From: Candidatus Zhuqueibacterota bacterium
GTDB lineage: Bacteria; Zhuqueibacterota; Zhuqueibacteria; Thermofontimicrobiales; Sulfurfontimicrobiaceae
Length of the DNA stretch: 55,970 bases
Assembly (NCBI GenBank): GCA_016927835.1
Contig: JAFGMA010000200.1
Location: forward strand, 1 to 55,970
Reading direction: 5' to 3'
Both the position numbers and the translations under genes were made by a program. Positions 54,982 through 55,970 of this stretch are shown here, piece after piece. Numbering within the stretch: position 1 is the first letter of the stretch; every line of letters begins with the position of its first letter. Below the pieces are notes generated by a model. It was not told where the DNA came from. It worked only from the letters and a program-made list of their open reading frames with translations, and did not search any database.

Positions 54982-55110
54982 AAGCTTGAATGGATGCTGT
55001 GTCAAAAAAGATCAGGCAAAATTCGAAATGCGTCGATTTTCCGAAGAACGAGTTTTCACATCCGGAGGCAATGAATTGGATCAGGATTTAAAATCAAGCA
55101 ATTTGATAAT

Positions 55111-55235
55111 TAGTGCTTGAACGAAAATTAACATATTCATGCTGAACGGAGTCGAAGCATACTGAATTAATAAGGACTTATCACCCTTCGACTCCTCTCA
55201 GGGTGAAGAAATATTGACTTTTCGTTCAGCCACTA
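55111..55235. mobile_element. 125-bp MITE-like hairpin element, copy 2
   Basis: Same length and layout as the copy at 6067-6191. It runs from TAGTG to CACTA with arms TAGTGCTTGAACGAAAA against the complement of TTTTCGTTCAGCCACTA. The inner arms carry GAACGGAGTCGAAG and CTTCGACTCCTCTC. The central 30 bases are not conserved between copies, which is usual for MITE loops. Confidence 0.85.
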
Positions 55236-55751
55236 GTTATATTTTTTTCACATCGTGCTTTTCAAAGAGTGAAACAGCGGCACTTGAACGAAATAACTAT
55301 TACCGCCTTTCTTTGGCTGCTGTAAACTGGCTTAGCCTGATATGTTATGCGCTTCTCTGCTTTGCGCAATGTATAGTTTTACTGTATTCAAAAGCTGAAT
55401 TTGAAATTTCTATCTCACATCAAAAACGCATTCCAAAGCGTATCTTACATACAAATAGCGAGATAGATGCTAACCTTTGACTTTTCAAGTACCTAAAAAT
55501 ATTAAAAAAATCTGCAAAAGTCAAGATATTTCTACCCCGTCAGGTACGCAATTTAATCTGGCACGCTGCGGAAATCTGATAGGTATCAGGCAGCGATTGC
55601 ACCGGCTCGATACAAGCCGATGGACTCAAGCCCACACTATCAGTCACGAAGCAATATTTTGCCTGGTAGCTTATCCTGGATTATTCATATAAATTGCAAA
55701 AATCAGAATTTTCGGGGATGATGCGACATTCAGACTAAAAAGTAAACTAGA

Positions 55752-55840
55752 TTTAGCCACTGATTTTCAATGATTTAACACTGATAAAAGCAACGCAGTA
55801 CACTAAATCCGTGTTTCATCCGTGCCAATCAGTGGCTAAA
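55752..55840. repeat. 89-bp inverted repeat TTTAGCCACTGATT
   Basis: Bounded by TTTAGCCACTGATT and its exact complement AATCAGTGGCTAAA (14 bp). The interior has further short GAT/CACTGA-like repeats. No other copy is in the window. Confidence 0.7.
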
Positions 55841-55898
55841 AAATGAATACGTTTAAATTTAAAAATGATCCCTTCCGAGCGCACCAATCGGCATTTTA

Positions 55899-55970
55899 GG
55901 AGGTGGGATAAAACAACCTGGGCATTTTGCTTAATAATAATTTTGATTAATAGCCACTTAATACATTTGA
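55899..55970. repeat. Dispersed inverted-repeat element, copy 2 (cut)
   Basis: Begins AGGAGGTGGGATAAAA and shares AATAATTTTGAT and ATAGCCACT with the copy at 27255-27346 at the same spacing. The right arm lies beyond the window. Confidence 0.7.

Larger units (their letters stand above)
54982..55970. other. Repeat-rich non-coding end of window
   Basis: 989 bases with no supported gene. It holds the second copy of the 125-bp element (55111-55235), an 89-bp inverted repeat (55752-55840) and a truncated copy of the AGGTGGGATAAAA element (55899-55970). Short open frames between them lack start signals and protein character. Confidence 0.7.

Noticed and set aside
55214-55692. Two small plus-strand frames near the window end
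   Set aside because: No ribosome binding site, no recognisable sequence, and they begin inside or beside repeat elements.

Overview
This window reads as a chromosome segment (roughly mid-40s %GC by eye) from a diderm bacterium of the FCB superphylum, most likely the KSB1/Calditrichota neighbourhood. The evidence is an exported M1 peptidase with an NYPNP-type C-terminal sorting/FlgD-like domain, a CBM9-DUF5916 outer-membrane protein, a secretin, an outer-membrane barrel, lipoproteins, and diverged housekeeping genes (pyrB, ftsH, coaX, birA, xerD, csp, rsmB, fmt, def, yajC, tgt, radA). The taxon is an inference. No rRNA, tRNA or CRISPR array was seen.

Region 1 (1-21.9 kb, + strand) is a compact type IV pilus-like locus. 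It starts with a sensor kinase (cut by the window edge), an NtrC-type sigma-54 activator and a stand-alone receiver. Then come a probable major pilin followed by its own terminator, a PilC platform protein, a PilB ATPase, three minor pilin-like proteins (PilV/PilW/PilX order) and a PilT-like ATPase. The alignment complex is made of fused proteins: PilM+PilN with two C-terminal SPOR-like domains, and PilO+PilP. A very short secretin and a 1703-residue Ig-repeat lipoprotein close the locus. The pilin-like proteins lack a normal prepilin leader: the membrane helix starts right after Met-Gly and there is no Glu5. No prepilin peptidase lies in the window. This locus is the best candidate for an undescribed variant system.

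Region 2 (21.9-34.2 kb) carries the M1 metallopeptidase, an MFS transporter with a large insert and an apparent AUC start, and a DUF5916 protein with a frameshift near its end. On the minus strand follow mazG, a UPF0182 membrane protein and pyrB, with a terminator-like hairpin in the pyrB leader.

Region 3 (34.2-42.7 kb, + strand) has ftsH behind a consensus promoter, a degenerate CPBP-like membrane protein, and a second kinase/NtrC-type regulator pair split by a MITE-like element. A periplasmic coiled-coil protein and an outer-membrane barrel follow.

Region 4 (42.9-55 kb, - strand) has a sulfatase-family enzyme, coaX, birA, xerD and an unknown gene downstream of a cold-shock gene with its own promoter and terminator. 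The radA-tgt-yajC-def-fmt-rsmB-PASTA cluster follows. The last 1 kb is non-coding and rich in inverted-repeat elements, two of which have second copies elsewhere in the window.
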